Of a DNA stretch of 8,455 bases, positions 6,863-8,455 are shown in pieces (the first letter of the stretch is position 1; each line of letters starts with the position of its first letter). The notes under the pieces are model-generated. The model was not told the DNA's origin. It did no database searches and worked only from the letters and a program-made list of their open reading frames with translations. Origin of the DNA: JAAYCI01 sp031551695 (GTDB lineage Bacteria > Bacillota > Clostridia > Oscillospirales > Ruminococcaceae); the NCBI GenBank assembly GCA_031551695.1, contig JAVBNG010000044.1:1-8455 (forward strand), read 5' to 3'. The translations under genes were made by a program, and so were the position numbers.

Positions 6863-7711
6863 CTATCTCCCTTTTAGCTTGCTGTCAATGGATTTCAACT
6901 GGTCTGCGTCGGAGAAGCACACCAGCGGCACTGTGCAGTCCGAGAGCCGCACCACCGCTTCCTGCTCCTTCGGCAGCAAAAACGGCCGCATGCCGTCACA
7001 GCTTACAAATACCTGCTCAAACGCGTTGTCGCCCTGCGCCACGCGCAGCAGGCGGTCGTCCGCAAATACCAGCGGCGGCGTTTGCACAATGTGGGCGCAA
7101 ATTTGCGTCACGGTGATGCAGGGGATGCGCGCGTCCACCACCGGGCCACCGGCGCTGAGGGAATAGGCCGTGGAACCGGTGGGCGTGGCGAACACCACAC
7201 CGTCGCCGCGCAGGCGGCTGACAAACACGTCGTCACAGAAAATGTCCAACAGAATGGTTTTTTCCACCGAGCCTTTAAAAAACACGATGTCGTTCAGCGC
7301 CTTGCACACGGAATTCCCAGAGGCTACCTCGATGACGCTGCGTTCTTCAATGATAAAGTCCCCGTTCGGCAGGCGGGCCAGTTGCTCCAGTTCGTCCGTT
7401 TCCAGCGTGGTCAAAAAGCCCAGGCGGCCTGTGTTCACGCCAAACAGCGGCTTGTGGTATTGCATGGATTTTACCGCGGCGTGCAGCATGGTGCCGTCGC
7501 CGCCCACGGTAAGCACGATGTCACACTGCCGCCACGCGTCTTCTTCCGTGGTGAATATGGCGTCGATGACGTCATCGGAGGCAAAAATGCGGTCCTTGTG
7601 CGCCGCGTTCACCAAAATATGCACGCCGTTCAGGGAAAGGAGGCGCGCACAGCTGCGCGCGGCCTTGAACGCTTCGGGCTTGTCCGTGTTTGGCAAAATG
7701 AAAATGTTCAA
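6863..7711 (-). CDS. nadK: NAD kinase
   Basis: NAD kinase phosphorylates NAD to NADP, the only route to NADP in most bacteria. The 282-residue protein matches the usual 265-300. The catalytic GGDGT motif is at 70-74 (VGGDGTMLHA), followed by VNTGRLGFL at 92-100, ALNDIV at 138-143 and the NAD-binding block RGDGVVFATPTGSTAYS at 168-184 with SAGGP at 186-190. The start is a TTG at 7711-7709: MNIFILPN fits the family N-terminus, and a strong AAAAAGGGGG lies six bases upstream. It follows tlyA by 63 bases and overlaps nothing. Its end carries the argR ribosome-binding site. The position between tlyA and argR is common in Clostridia. Confidence 0.96.
   Translation of the reverse strand: MNIFILPNTDKPEAFKAARSCARLLSLNGVHILVNAAHKDRIFASDDVIDAIFTTEEDAWRQCDIVLTVGGDGTMLHAAVKSMQYHKPLFGVNTGRLGFLTTLETDELEQLARLPNGDFIIEERSVIEVASGNSVCKALNDIVFFKGSVEKTILLDIFCDDVFVSRLRGDGVVFATPTGSTAYSLSAGGPVVDARIPCITVTQICAHIVQTPPLVFADDRLLRVAQGDNAFEQVFVSCDGMRPFLLPKEQEAVVRLSDCTVPLVCFSDADQLKSIDSKLKGR
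6867..6875 (-). promoter_or_regulatory. argR ribosome-binding site inside the end of nadK
   Basis: AAAAGGGAG on the minus strand lies within the last codons of nadK, five bases before the first GTG of argR (eight before the second). Only one base separates the nadK stop from the argR start, so translation of the two genes is probably coupled. Confidence 0.7.
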
Positions 7712-7717
7712 AGCGTT

Positions 7718-7727
7718 CCCCCTTTTT
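7718..7727 (-). promoter_or_regulatory. Strong ribosome-binding site deciding the TTG start of nadK
   Basis: AAAAAGGGGG on the minus strand is six bases before the TTG at 7711-7709. No ATG or GTG in frame has comparable spacing, so this site supports the rare start codon. Confidence 0.75.
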
Positions 7728-7774
7728 CTTCTTTATCTTGATTTATGTAAGGAGACGGAGCGTTTTGTGCCCGC

Positions 7775-8455
7775 TTACAATTCCGCATGAGCCGCCCTGA
7801 CAGTTTCGGCGATGGCCGCCGCAAGGTCTTCCGATAGGTCTTCGGAGGCGGAAGGAGCGCCCTCTGCTTTTCCCGCCGCGCCTGCCGTGCCGTTTTCCCG
7901 GCCATCTGTGCCGCCGTGCAACAGCATCAAAAACTCAATGTTCCCCTTCGGCCCCTTCACCGGCGAAAAATTCAGCCCCAGCACGCGGAATCTGTTTTCT
8001 GCGGCATAACCCACGGCTTTTTGCAGCACTTCCCTATGCGTCTTTTCGTCCGACACCACGCCATTTTTACCCACTTTTTCGCGCCCGGCTTCAAACTGCG
8101 GCTTTACCAGGCACACCACGTCGCAAGTGGCGGCGGCCAGCCGCCGCACGGCGGGCAAAATGAGCTTCAGCGAAATAAACGACACGTCTATGGTGAAAAA
8201 ATCGATTTTGTCCGCCACGTCGTTTTCCGTGAGGTTACGGGCGTTGGTGCGCTCCATCACGGTGACACGCTCATCATTGCGCAAGGCCCAGGCCAGCTGG
8301 CCGTAGCCAACGTCCACGGCGTACACATGGGCTGCGCCGTTTTGCAGCATGCAATCGGTAAAACCGCCTGTGGACGCGCCGATGTCCATGCATACTTTCC
8401 CGGCAGGGCTGGCGCCAAACACAGCCAGCGCCTTTTCCAGCTTCAGGCCGCCGCG
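7775..8455 (-). CDS. tlyA: TlyA-family rRNA 2'-O-methyltransferase / haemolysin-like protein, 5' end outside window
   Basis: The frame is open to the window edge; 226 C-terminal residues are present and the N-terminal S4 RNA-binding domain is cut off. Although a GTG at 8422 could be read as a start, the codons before it encode RGGLKLEKALA, the conserved TlyA segment that joins S4 to the methyltransferase, so the gene continues upstream. Numbering from the window edge, the SAM-binding motif DIGASTGGF is at 24-32. The FtsJ/RrmJ-like catalytic parts are DVSFISL (90-96), LVKPQFEAG (116-124) and GPKGNIEF (168-175). Mycobacterial TlyA 2'-O-methylates 16S and 23S rRNA, which underlies capreomycin sensitivity; the haemolysin label is historical. 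An unusual low-complexity insert rich in Gly, Ala, Ser and Glu (about 181-208) precedes the last helix AAAIAETVRAAHAEL. Family identity is very secure; rRNA target is inferred. Confidence 0.94.
   Translation of the reverse strand, partial: RGGLKLEKALAVFGASPAGKVCMDIGASTGGFTDCMLQNGAAHVYAVDVGYGQLAWALRNDERVTVMERTNARNLTENDVADKIDFFTIDVSFISLKLILPAVRRLAAATCDVVCLVKPQFEAGREKVGKNGVVSDEKTHREVLQKAVGYAAENRFRVLGLNFSPVKGPKGNIEFLMLLHGGTDGRENGTAGAAGKAEGAPSASEDLSEDLAAAIAETVRAAHAEL

Noticed and set aside
7708..7905. A 65-codon minus-strand frame between tlyA and nadK
   Set aside because: It lies mostly in another frame of the tlyA linker region, is Arg/Lys-rich with no family resemblance, and ends inside the nadK start.

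Overview
The window looks like chromosome from a Gram-positive Firmicute of class Clostridia, most likely an Oscillospirales/Ruminococcaceae-type gut anaerobe. The evidence is the conserved Firmicutes order tlyA-nadK-argR-recN, the AGGGG/AGGAGG ribosome-binding sites, the use of GTG and TTG starts, and base composition clearly above 50% G+C with G/C-rich third codon positions. The taxon is an inference; no rRNA or other marker is present. No mobile element, CRISPR array, tRNA or phage gene was seen.

Left half, plus strand (1-3024): the end of a lysine/diaminopimelate operon. It holds the 3' part of dapA, then dapB (stop and start codons overlap by one base), then a membrane-anchored CapA-family metallophosphatase-like protein, then a small tandem-ACT protein that resembles the regulatory half of aspartokinase without the kinase. 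DapA and DapB carry out the first two committed steps from aspartate semialdehyde towards diaminopimelate and lysine. The ACT protein could sense lysine or a related amino acid and act on aspartokinase, the entry enzyme of the pathway. The CapA-like protein could tie the operon to the cell envelope. Both of these links are inferred from position and sequence resemblance.

Middle (3025-3350): a non-coding, partly A+T-rich convergent spacer. It has a strong 11-bp hairpin followed by T-rich sequence, which is the likely end of the dap transcript. A weaker hairpin on the other strand is the likely end of the tyrS transcript.

Right half, minus strand (8455 down to 3351): tlyA (5' end outside the window), nadK, argR, recN and tyrS, all co-directional with gaps of 63, 1, 65 and 41 bases, so probably one operon. 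The first four form the well-known Clostridia/Bacilli cluster (rRNA 2'-O-methyltransferase/haemolysin-like TlyA, NAD kinase, arginine repressor, DNA-repair ATPase RecN). The tyrosyl-tRNA synthetase attached behind recN has no room for its own T-box leader, so it would depend on read-through or a very short promoter.

This is mainly core metabolism. The most interesting item is the free-standing aspartokinase-type ACT protein at the end of the dap operon, together with the CapA-like protein beside it.
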